A stretch of DNA of 64,000 bases, taken from Actinophytocola sp. (GTDB taxonomy: Bacteria; Actinomycetota; Actinomycetes; Mycobacteriales; Pseudonocardiaceae). The translations under genes and the position numbers were made by a program. The stretch covers positions 26,259 to 90,258 of the forward strand of contig WHTY01000006.1 in the NCBI GenBank assembly GCA_009377475.1, in the 5' to 3' direction. Positions 1 through 7,478 of the stretch are shown in pieces. Numbering within the stretch: the stretch's first letter is position 1; the number at the start of each line of letters is the position of its first letter. The notes beneath the pieces are model-generated. The model searched no databases. It had not been told where the DNA came from and saw only the letters and a list, made by a program, of their open reading frames with translations.

Positions 1-267
1 ACGCAGGCGCTGTCCCGCTCGCTATACAGCCAGCTCATCCCGTCCGGCAAGGAGGGACAGTACTTCTCGCTGTACGAGATGACCGAGCGCGGGACGTCGT
101 GGATGGGGCCGCTGCTGTTCGGCGTCATCGCGGACGCCACCGGGTCGTTCCGGCCTGCCATCATCGCGCTGACGGTGTTCTTCGTTGTCGGCTTCTGCCT
201 GCTCGCACTTGTGCCGGTACGCAGGGCCATCAGGGCGGCGGGCAACGAGCCACCGGCGCTAGTCTGA
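1..267 (+). CDS. MFS transporter, UMF1/Atg22-like, C-terminal part
   Basis: The reading frame is open from the first base, so only the last 88 residues of a longer membrane protein are visible. The segment runs QALSRSLYSQLIP, then EGQYFSLYEMTERGTSW and two hydrophobic helices (GPLLFGVIA and ALTVFFVVGFCLLAL). This is the typical end of UMF1-family (Atg22-like) major facilitator transporters, where QALSRSL and the FSLYE..ERGTSW motif precede the last two membrane segments. The protein ends in a short basic cytoplasmic tail. The substrate is unknown. Confidence 0.75.
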   Translation, partial: TQALSRSLYSQLIPSGKEGQYFSLYEMTERGTSWMGPLLFGVIADATGSFRPAIIALTVFFVVGFCLLALVPVRRAIRAAGNEPPALV

Positions 268-523
268 TGTCCGAAACGTTCCCCTTGCGCGAGCCAAGCG
301 ACCAATCCATTACGCAGAGTTACTCGGGTGATATCCCTCATGGTGGCGGTTTGACCGCAACCGTTATCTGTCAAGCTGACTAAGACAATGCTTAACCCAA
401 ACGGGGGTTATCTGCATGTCGAAAGGCACAACGTCGTCACGTCTGCGGTTCAGTGACGTCTCAGTCCCGCAAGCTAGAACGACAGCGTGACGCGATACAT
501 AGTGTGCTCCGACGGTGTACTCG

Positions 524-549
524 GGAATCCTGACGGCCTGCCCACCGTT
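524..549 (+). promoter_or_regulatory. SigR/SigH-type promoter of rbpA
   Basis: GGAAT at 524-528 is followed by exactly 18 bases and GTT at 547-549. This is the consensus of promoters read by the thiol-oxidative-stress sigma factor SigR of Streptomyces (SigH in mycobacteria). The start codon of rbpA lies 56 bases downstream, leaving a plausible leader, and rbpA is a known SigR target in Streptomyces coelicolor. In the rest of the 337-base gap (268-604) I see no gene or other clear signal. Confidence 0.7.
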
Positions 550-604
550 GCATAGGGTAAGCGCCGACGGGCTGACGTGAGCCTGAACAGAAAGGAACGA
601 CAAC

Positions 605-949
605 ATGGCCGACCGTGTTCTCCGTGGCAGCAGACTGGGAGCGGTCAGCTACGAGACCGACCGCAACCACGACCTCGCGCCGAGGCGCACCGTCAGCTAC
701 GCCTGCCCCAAGGACCACGAGTTCGAGGTTCCGTTCTCGGACGACGCCGAGATCCCCTCGGTCTGGGAGTGCCGCCTCCACGGCACCGAGTCGAAGATCA
801 TCGACGGCACCGAGGAAGAGCAGAAGAAGGTCAAGCCGGCACGCACCCACTGGGACATGCTGTTGGAGCGCCGCACCATCGATGAGCTGGAGGAGCTGCT
901 CGACGAGCGGCTCGCTGAGCTGAAGGACCGCCGCTCCCGCAGTGCTTGA
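605..949 (+). CDS. rbpA: RNA polymerase-binding protein RbpA
   Basis: A 114-residue protein matching RbpA over its whole length: the N-terminal tail MADRVLRGSRLG, the core with Cys34/His38 and Cys56/His59 (the zinc or structural positions), a basic linker, and the C-terminal sigma-interaction helices around HWDMLLERRTIDELEELL. RbpA binds RNA polymerase and primary sigma factors in actinobacteria and stabilises the open complex; it also affects rifampicin tolerance. An AAGGA ribosome site precedes the ATG. The gene stands alone, with a SigR-type promoter upstream and a strong hairpin downstream. Confidence 0.96.
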   Translation: MADRVLRGSRLGAVSYETDRNHDLAPRRTVSYACPKDHEFEVPFSDDAEIPSVWECRLHGTESKIIDGTEEEQKKVKPARTHWDMLLERRTIDELEELLDERLAELKDRRSRSA

Positions 950-1016
950 CGAGGGCCTGACGTCGCACACGCGCCTCGGCGCGCGGTGACCGCCCTCGGC
1001 CTCACATCGGCGCAGA

Positions 1017-1057
1017 CCGTGAAGGCCCCGCAGCACGACGCTGCGGGGCCTTCACGG
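1017..1057. terminator. Bidirectional hairpin terminator between rbpA and ppm
   Basis: A perfect 17-bp stem (1017-1033 with 1041-1057) with a 7-base loop lies between the converging rbpA and polyprenol-phosphomannose synthase genes. It has no clear T tract, which is common in actinobacteria, and can serve both strands. Confidence 0.8.
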
Positions 1058-1081
1058 TAGCCGGCCGGGTTTGTTGTCGGC

Positions 1082-1846
1082 TTAGCGTTTCAGCCGGTGC
1101 GCGAGCGCGGTGAGCTGTTCCCCGCGTCGGCGCAGCCCCCAGCGACCGACCTGCAGCACCGCTTCGAGCACGATGTCCTTGCTCATCTTCGACTGCCCCA
1201 ACTCGCGCTCGGTGAACGTGATCGGCACCTCGGCGACGGTGAACCCCGAGCGCACCGTGCGCCAGGCGAGGTCGATCTGGAAGCAGTAGCCCTGGGAGGC
1301 GACGTCGTCCAGCGGCAGCTTCTCCAGCACCGAAGCCCGGTACGCCCGGAACCCGGCCGTGATGTCGCGGATGCCGACACCGAGGGCGATGCGGGAGTAC
1401 AGGTTGCCGCCGCGCGAGAGCAGCTGTCGCCGTTTCGGCCAGTTGACCACCCTGCCGCCGGGCACGTAGCGCGAGCCGAGCACCAGGTCGGCGCGCCGCA
1501 GCGCGGCGAGGACGCGCGGCAGGTCCTCCGGAGCGTGCGAGCCGTCGGCGTCCATCTCGACCAGCGTGGCGTACTGCCGCGCCAGCCCCCAGCGGAACCC
1601 GGCGACGTAGGCGGCGCCGAGCCCTGCCTTCTCGGTGCGGTGCAGGACGTGCACCCGCTCGTCCTCGGCGGCCAGCGCGTCGGCCAGCTGCCCTGTGCCG
1701 TCGGGGCTGCCGTCGTCCACGACGAGCACGTGCACCTCGGGCACCGTCTCGGTGAGGCGTTCGATGACGCCGCCCAGTGTGTCGCGCTCGTTGTAGGTCG
1801 GGATCACCACCAACACGGGTGTCGTGGTGTCACCGATTTCGCTCAT
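1082..1846 (-). CDS. ppm1: Polyprenol monophosphomannose synthase (DPM1-like GT2)
   Basis: A 254-residue GT2-family glycosyltransferase transferring mannose from GDP-mannose to polyprenyl phosphate, the donor for lipoglycan and protein mannosylation. Visible motifs are [33 protein letters not shown] (the DxD metal site), and the C-terminal [13 protein letters not shown] of the DPM group. The ATG at 1846 is chosen because GGAGGAG lies 4 bases upstream; a longer frame exists without support. It overlaps the end of lnt by 17 bases. Mycobacterium tuberculosis has both activities in one fused Ppm1; here they are separate adjacent genes. Confidence 0.92.
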   Translation of the reverse strand: MSEIGDTTTPVLVVIPTYNERDTLGGVIERLTETVPEVHVLVVDDGSPDGTGQLADALAAEDERVHVLHRTEKAGLGAAYVAGFRWGLARQYATLVEMDADGSHAPEDLPRVLAALRRADLVLGSRYVPGGRVVNWPKRRQLLSRGGNLYSRIALGVGIRDITAGFRAYRASVLEKLPLDDVASQGYCFQIDLAWRTVRSGFTVAEVPITFTERELGQSKMSKDIVLEAVLQVGRWGLRRRGEQLTALAHRLKR

Positions 1847-3455
1847 GCACTCCTCCCGACTCGGCCCGGCCGCTGAGTCCGCTTGCGGAACCGCGGCCAC
1901 GGATCCGCCACCCTATCCGACCAAGCAACGCGGCAAGTCCGGCACCGATGATGATCCACTCCGGCCATGAGCCGACGACCGTGGCGACCGTGGTGGTGTC
2001 GCGCAGGCCGACGTCGGCGACGAGCGAGTCCGCGGTGTAGAGCCCGGTCTCCTGGCGCACGCTGCCGTCAGGGGCGACGATGGCGCTCACGCCGCTGGTC
2101 GCCGCGACGACGGCGGCCCTGCTGTGCTCCACGGCGCGCAGCCGGGACATCGACAGCTGTTGGTAGGTCATCTCCCCCGGCCCGTACCAGGCGTTGTTGG
2201 TGGGAATGACCAGCAGCTCGCCGCCATCGCGGACGGCGTCGCGCAGCACGTAGTCGTAGGCGACCTCGTAGCAGATCGCCAGCCCCGCCCGGACGTCTCC
2301 GGCGTTCAGCACGGCCGGGCCGGTGCCCCATTCCATGTCGGCGGTGTTGTCCAGGAACGGCGTGAACCACGCCGCGATCGGGCGCAGCGGCACGTACTCC
2401 GCGAACGGCACCAGCTCCTGCTTGGCGTAGCGGCCGTTCTGCCCGATGTCCGGGTCCCAGGCGATGACGGCGTTCTCGGCCTTGCCGTCCTCGCGGCCGT
2501 ACAGCGCACTGATCAGCGCCGGGACGCCGAAGTCGCGCACCATGGCGTCCAGCTCGGGGTCCTCGCCGACGACGGCGGTGGCGGTCTCCGGCCACACGAG
2601 GAGGTCGGGCCGCGGCTGCTCGCCCGCGTCGATGGCCTGCTGGAGCCGCTCGCTCTCCGCGAGGTGGTTGCGGCGGAGGACGTCCCGCATACCGAGCAGG
2701 TCGAGGCCCACGTTGGGGGCGTTGCCCTGCACGGCGGCGACCGTGACGGTGCCGGACGTCGGCGCGGTGCCGATGAACGGCCACATGATTCCGCCCGCCG
2801 CGACCGGCACGACGACGGCCAGCGCGGCGACCGCGAGCGCGCGGCCCCGTGCGCGGTCGGCGACGGCGAGCATCACCCTGGCGAGGCCGAGGCCGGTGAG
2901 CACCACGGCGAAGCTGACCAGCGGGACGCCGCCGAGCGCGGCGAGCGAGGTGAACACGCCCTCCGGCTGGCTGTACGCGACCCGGCCCCACGGGAAGCCG
3001 TTGAGCGGCACCGCGCCCCGCGCGGTTTCGATGGTGAGCCACAGCGCCGCCATCCACACCGGCCCGCCGGGTAGCGGCGCGAGACCCACCATCGACGCGC
3101 CCGCGAACGCGGCGAACGACGCGACGACGGCGCTCAGCGCCAGCCACGGCGCGAGACCCATCTGCGCGCCGAGGAAGTCGTTGATCCAGAGCAGGTGCGG
3201 CAGCGTGAACGCGAGCCCGAACACCAGTCCGAGCCCGAACCCGGCGCGGGCGCGCCTGCCGTGCAGCACCAGGCCCAGCCCGGCGAACGCCAGCGGGGCG
3301 AGCCACCACAGCTCGCGCGGCGGGTGGCTCAGGAACAGCAGCACGCCGGACGCGGCGGCGGCCAGCACCAGCCCGGCGACCGGCACCAGCCGCGCGCGGA
3401 CACCGCTTCTCGCAGGCGACGTCTGCTGCGCGGCGGGGGTCATGGTGCCGGTCAT
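1830..3455 (-). CDS. lnt: Apolipoprotein N-acyltransferase
   Basis: A 541-residue integral membrane enzyme adding the third acyl chain to lipoproteins. The N-terminal third has about six to eight hydrophobic helices, then comes a nitrilase-like domain with the expected catalytic trio: Glu in VWPETAT, Lys in [13 protein letters not shown], and Cys in AICYEVAYD. The ATG at 3455 overlaps the stop of the upstream amidohydrolase in an ATGA, so translation is probably coupled. Its place just before ppm1 matches the functional Lnt/Ppm pair of actinobacteria. Confidence 0.93.
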   Translation of the reverse strand: MTGTMTPAAQQTSPARSGVRARLVPVAGLVLAAAASGVLLFLSHPPRELWWLAPLAFAGLGLVLHGRRARAGFGLGLVFGLAFTLPHLLWINDFLGAQMGLAPWLALSAVVASFAAFAGASMVGLAPLPGGPVWMAALWLTIETARGAVPLNGFPWGRVAYSQPEGVFTSLAALGGVPLVSFAVVLTGLGLARVMLAVADRARGRALAVAALAVVVPVAAGGIMWPFIGTAPTSGTVTVAAVQGNAPNVGLDLLGMRDVLRRNHLAESERLQQAIDAGEQPRPDLLVWPETATAVVGEDPELDAMVRDFGVPALISALYGREDGKAENAVIAWDPDIGQNGRYAKQELVPFAEYVPLRPIAAWFTPFLDNTADMEWGTGPAVLNAGDVRAGLAICYEVAYDYVLRDAVRDGGELLVIPTNNAWYGPGEMTYQQLSMSRLRAVEHSRAAVVAATSGVSAIVAPDGSVRQETGLYTADSLVADVGLRDTTTVATVVGSWPEWIIIGAGLAALLGRIGWRIRGRGSASGLSGRAESGGVHERNR

Positions 3456-5062
3456 GACGTCTCGTAGATGGTCACGCCCGACCGCACGGTGCGCAGGCAG
3501 CGCGGCAGCGGGTCGTCCTGGCCGAGCGCGGGCAGTGGTGGCACGCGGGAGCGTGGGTCGGTGGACCAGCGCTGCACCCGCGAGTCCGAGGCGGCGACGT
3601 GCAGCTCGCCCGCGTCCCACACGGCGTAGTGCGCGGGCGCGCCGGGCACGAGGCTGCCGCTGACGCCGTCGTTGACGCCCGCCGCGCGGTGGCCGCCCCT
3701 GGTGTGGGCGTTGAACGCGGCGCGGGCGGACAGCGCATGGCGGGGGGTGCGATGGGAGGCGGCGGCGCGCACGCTGGCCCACGGGTCGATCGGGGTGACC
3801 GGCGCGTCGGAGCCGCCCGCGAGCAGCACGCCGGTGGCGGCCAGCATCGCGAAGGGGTTCATGCGCTCGGCGCGTTCGGTGCCGAGGCGTTGGACGTACA
3901 TGCCGTTCTCGCCGCCCCAGAGCGCGTCGAACTGCGGCTGCACCGACGCGGTGACGTTCCAGGCGGCGAGCTGGGCGGCTTGTTCCTCGTCGATCAGCTC
4001 GACGTGCTCAAGGCGGTGCCTGCCCGCGACGATGGCGCGCCTGCCGCGTTGGCGTTCCGCCTCGGCGAACCCGGCGATGATCTCGGACAGCGCGGCGTCG
4101 CCGATGACGTGGAACCCGGCCTGCAGCCCGGCGTCGGTGCAGGCGATGAGGTGCGCGGCGATCTGCTCGGCGTCGAGGTAGCGCTCCCCCGTGCCGCCCG
4201 CGTCGGTGTACGGCTCGTGCAGGCACGCGGTGCTGGAGCCGATGGCGCCATCGGCGAACAGGTCACCGGCGAGGCCCCGCGCGCCGAGCTCCTTGGCGCG
4301 CAGCACGGCGTCCTGACTTGTGGCGAGCTCGCCCCAGTACGGCACGACGTCCGGTAGGCCGGGGTCGTCGGCGAGGTCGATGAGCGCGGCGAGGTCGGCC
4401 TGGCCGCTGATGTCGGGTCCGGCGCACTCGTGGACGCTGACGATGCCGTGCGCGGCGGCGGTGTCGAGGAACGCGCGCTGGGCGCTGGCGCGCTGCTCGG
4501 GAGCGATGTTGTGACGCACCATCGCGCGCACGTGGTGGTGCGCGGCGGCGGTCAGCGGCCCGTCCGGGGTGTAGCCGCCGACGTCGGTGACGTCGGGCGC
4601 CAGGTCGAGCAGCGCGGTGGACACCAGCGCGGAGTGGACGTCGATGCGGCTCAGGTAGGTGGGCACCGCGCCGACGGCGGCGTCGATCTCTGCCCTGCTC
4701 GGCAGGCGGGGCGACGTCCAGGTGCTCTCGTCCCAGCCGTGCGCGATGAGGATGCCGCCAACGGGGATCTCGCGCGCGGCGTCGGCGATGGCGGCCAGCA
4801 GCTCGCCCGCGTCCCGCACCCGCTCCAGGTCCACACCGGAGAGGTGCAGGCCGGTGGCGGTGGCGTGCACGTGGGCGTCGACGAAGGCGGGCGCGACGAA
4901 CGCGCCGTCCAGGTCGATCTGCTCGGCGTCCGGGTGCAACGCGCGACCGGGACCGTCCTGGCCCACCCACACCACGGTGCCGTCCGTGACGGCCATCGCG
5001 GTTGCGTCGGGTGAGCTGGGTGAGTGAATCCGTCCGCCGGTCAGCAGGGTCGTTTCGTTCAC
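3452..5062 (-). CDS. Amidohydrolase family 3 protein (YtcJ-like)
   Basis: A 536-residue amidohydrolase. The N-terminal small beta domain ends in FVDAHVHAT, the HxH metal ligand of the TIM-barrel superfamily. Further ligands are in FHVIGDAA, RHRLEHVELI and GGSDAPVTPIDPW, in the usual order of the YtcJ-like subgroup, which includes N-substituted formamide deformylase. The substrate cannot be predicted. It is the first gene of the chain with lnt and ppm1 and runs divergently from kamA. Confidence 0.85.
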   Translation of the reverse strand: MNETTLLTGGRIHSPSSPDATAMAVTDGTVVWVGQDGPGRALHPDAEQIDLDGAFVAPAFVDAHVHATATGLHLSGVDLERVRDAGELLAAIADAAREIPVGGILIAHGWDESTWTSPRLPSRAEIDAAVGAVPTYLSRIDVHSALVSTALLDLAPDVTDVGGYTPDGPLTAAAHHHVRAMVRHNIAPEQRASAQRAFLDTAAAHGIVSVHECAGPDISGQADLAALIDLADDPGLPDVVPYWGELATSQDAVLRAKELGARGLAGDLFADGAIGSSTACLHEPYTDAGGTGERYLDAEQIAAHLIACTDAGLQAGFHVIGDAALSEIIAGFAEAERQRGRRAIVAGRHRLEHVELIDEEQAAQLAAWNVTASVQPQFDALWGGENGMYVQRLGTERAERMNPFAMLAATGVLLAGGSDAPVTPIDPWASVRAAASHRTPRHALSARAAFNAHTRGGHRAAGVNDGVSGSLVPGAPAHYAVWDAGELHVAASDSRVQRWSTDPRSRVPPLPALGQDDPLPRCLRTVRSGVTIYETS

Positions 5063-5208
5063 GAGTGCAGTTTGCCTTGTCCCAGCTCAGCGGTGCAGTG
5101 CCGGTCGTTCAGCGTCACAGCACGATCACACAACACCGCAAGATTTGCGTTCTAATGTCAGTATGACAGGATTATTTGTGGTACTCGCCCCATAAGGAGG
5201 ACAACACG

Positions 5209-6612
5209 ATGACCGCCGTTGCCGGGCCGGAACAGACCGTCACCAGCGATCCGCACCTGGAGCAGCCCTACGTCTACCGGCGCAGGGAGCTGACCGAGCC
5301 CGACTGGCGCCGCTTCCCCGGCTGGGCCGACGTCACCGAGGCGCAGTGGCGCGACGCGCAGTGGCAGCGGGTGAACTGCGTGCGCAACATCAAACAGCTT
5401 CGGAAGGTGCTCGGTGACACCGTCGACGAGCGCTTCTACGAGGACCTGGCGGCCGACCAGCAGGGCATGGCGACGATGTCGATGCTGTTGCCGCCGCAGA
5501 TGCTGAACACCATGGCGCCTGACGCCGACGGCGGCGATGGCGCTGCGCTGACGGACGCGTTGTTCGCGGACCCGATCCGGCACTACATGATGCCGGTGCG
5601 CTCCGACCGCGACCCGTACTGGCCGTCGCACCCGCACGCCGAGCGTGACTCGCTGCACGAGGCCGAGATGTGGGTCGTCGAGGGCCTGACGCACCGCTAC
5701 CCCACCAAGGTGCTCGCCGAGCTGCTGTCGACGTGCCCGCAGTACTGCGGCCACTGTACCCGCATGGACCTGGTCGGCAACTCGACGCCGCTGATCGACA
5801 AGCACAAGCTCGCGCTCAAGCCGGTCGACCGGCAGGACGCGATGATCGACTACCTCAAGAACACCCCCGGCGTGCGGGACGTCGTCGTCTCCGGCGGTGA
5901 CGTCGCCAACGTGCCGTGGCACCAGCTGGAGTCGTTCTTGATGCGGCTGCTCGACGTCGAGACGGTGCGCGACATCCGGCTCGCCACGAAGGCGCTGGCC
6001 GGGCTGCCGCAGCACTGGCTCCAGCCGAAGGTCGTCGAGGGCATGGAGCGGGTCGCGCGCACGGCGGCGCGGCGCGGGGTGAACCTGGCGATCCACACCC
6101 ATGTCAACCACGCGCAGTCGGTGACGCCGTTGGTCGCGGAGGCGGCGCGGGCGATGCTCGACGTCGGCGTGCGTGACGTCCGGAACCAGGGTGTGCTGAT
6201 GCGCGGGGTGAACGACACGTCGGACGCGCTGCTGGACCTGTGCTTCGCGCTGCAAGGTGAGGCGAGCATCCTGCCGTACTACTTCTACATGTGCGACATG
6301 ATTCCGAACTCGGAGCACTGGCGCGTCGCGGTGTGGGAGGCGCAGCGGCTGCAGCACTCGATCATGGGGTATCTGCCCGGCTACGCGACGCCGCGCATCA
6401 TCTGCGACGTGCCGTACGTCGGGAAGCGCTGGGTGCACCAGATCGCCGAGTACGACCGCGAGCGGGGCATCTCGTACTGGACGAAGAACTACCGCACCGG
6501 GATAGAGCTGGACGACCCGGAGGCGCTGGAACGTCGTTACGAGTACTACGACCCGATCTCGACGTTGCCGGAGACCGGCCAGCGGTGGTGGGCCGAGCAC
6601 GGCGCGAGCTGA
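5209..6612 (+). CDS. kamA: KamA family radical SAM aminomutase (lysine 2,3-aminomutase-like)
   Basis: A 467-residue radical SAM/PLP enzyme. CPQYCGHC gives Cys176, Cys180 and Cys183, the CxxxCxxC cluster ligands, followed by the TRMDLVGN segment typical of KamA. The PLP lysine is probably in DVPYVGKRW, matching the usual GGGK position. The family converts L-lysine to beta-lysine, although substrate preference varies. AAGGAGG lies 8 bases before the chosen ATG; a start 33 bases upstream lacks a ribosome site. It is monocistronic, followed by a nested repeat. The physiological role (osmolyte, catabolism or antibiotic precursor) is not shown by its neighbours. Confidence 0.85.
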   Translation: MTAVAGPEQTVTSDPHLEQPYVYRRRELTEPDWRRFPGWADVTEAQWRDAQWQRVNCVRNIKQLRKVLGDTVDERFYEDLAADQQGMATMSMLLPPQMLNTMAPDADGGDGAALTDALFADPIRHYMMPVRSDRDPYWPSHPHAERDSLHEAEMWVVEGLTHRYPTKVLAELLSTCPQYCGHCTRMDLVGNSTPLIDKHKLALKPVDRQDAMIDYLKNTPGVRDVVVSGGDVANVPWHQLESFLMRLLDVETVRDIRLATKALAGLPQHWLQPKVVEGMERVARTAARRGVNLAIHTHVNHAQSVTPLVAEAARAMLDVGVRDVRNQGVLMRGVNDTSDALLDLCFALQGEASILPYYFYMCDMIPNSEHWRVAVWEAQRLQHSIMGYLPGYATPRIICDVPYVGKRWVHQIAEYDRERGISYWTKNYRTGIELDDPEALERRYEYYDPISTLPETGQRWWAEHGAS

Positions 6613-6620
6613 CCGGGCGC

Positions 6621-6760
6621 GCGGTGAGCCGCTTTCGCTGCGTTGGGACGCGGGGAACGGCGCTCCCGCTGCGAGCCCAAGGTGCCCTTCGGTACATATT
6701 GCGTGCCGAAGGGCACCTTCGGCACGTCCGCCTGACGCAGCGAAAGCGACATTCACCGCA
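6621..6760. repeat. Nested composite palindromic repeat
   Basis: An outer inverted repeat (6621-6643 with 6735-6760, core GCTTTCGCTGCGT) surrounds an inner palindrome with a perfect 14-bp stem (6679-6692 with 6706-6719, core AAGGTGCCCTTCGG, 13-base loop). The outer arms belong to the same family as the array at 26161-26275. The inner one belongs to the family seen at 17128-17178 and 58681-58733. It lies between converging genes and may also act as a terminator. Confidence 0.8.
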
Positions 6761-6807
6761 CCATGCCCGGCCCCGACTCCGGGCATGACTTGACGGGACT
6801 GGCGGGG

Positions 6808-7467
6808 CTATCCGCCGAAGGCGGAGCCGATGCCGTCGAACAGCCCGCCGGACTCCTTGTCGCCGGACTGCTCGCCATCGGTGGACGTCCCGTCGGCGGG
6901 CTTGCCCTGCTGGCCGCCGGGACGCTGACCGGAGCCGCCCTGGCCCCTGTCGTTCGGCGGCGTGTCCTCGGGCGGACCCTGCGGCGGCTTGCCGTTGCCC
7001 GGCGGGTCCATCGGCATGCCAGCGACCTCCTTGATCGCGGCCCGCAACCGAGGATAGGTGCCGCACCGGCACATGTTCTCGATCGCGTCGATGTCGGCGT
7101 CTGTCGGCTTGGCCTTGCGCTGCAACAGCGAGACGGCCGCCATGATCTGGCCTGGCTGGCAGAACCCGCACTGCCCGACGTCGGCGTCGATCCACGCCTG
7201 CTGCACCGGGTGCATGTCGTCGCCGTTGGCCAGCCCCTCGATGGTGGTGACCTCTTTGTTCTTGCACTCGCCGACCGGCACGACGCAGGGCTGAATCTCC
7301 TCGCCGTCGAGGTGGCTGGTGCACGTGCGGCAGACGCCGACGCCGCAGCCGTACTTCGGGCCGGTGACGCCGAGCTTGTCCCGCAACACCCACAGCAGCG
7401 GCATGTTCGCGTCGGCGTCAACCTCGACTCGTTTGCCGTTGACGGAAAATTTGTGCTTTTTCGGCAC
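6808..7467 (-). CDS. (2Fe-2S) subunit of a molybdenum hydroxylase (IorA/CoxS-like)
   Basis: A 219-residue electron-transfer subunit. Cys41, 46, 49 and 61 form the plant-ferredoxin-type cluster site; Cys100, 103, 133 and 135 form the second cluster in the helical domain (GQCGFCQPGQ, MCRCGTYPR). The family normally ends near residue 155. Here about 65 extra residues follow, rich in Gly, Pro, Gln and Asp and probably disordered. It starts 11 bases after the stop of the molybdopterin subunit gene, so the two form an operon encoding an isoquinoline 1-oxidoreductase or aldehyde oxidase-like enzyme of unknown substrate. Confidence 0.9.
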   Translation of the reverse strand: MPKKHKFSVNGKRVEVDADANMPLLWVLRDKLGVTGPKYGCGVGVCRTCTSHLDGEEIQPCVVPVGECKNKEVTTIEGLANGDDMHPVQQAWIDADVGQCGFCQPGQIMAAVSLLQRKAKPTDADIDAIENMCRCGTYPRLRAAIKEVAGMPMDPPGNGKPPQGPPEDTPPNDRGQGGSGQRPGGQQGKPADGTSTDGEQSGDKESGGLFDGIGSAFGG

Positions 7468-7478
7468 GAAGGTCTCCT

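Noticed and set aside
364..1036. Minus-strand frames over rbpA and its promoter
   Set aside because: They overlap a certain gene and lack motifs or start signals.
5158..6786. A 542-codon minus-strand frame opposite kamA
   Set aside because: Antisense shadow; KamA cluster and PLP motifs define the true strand.
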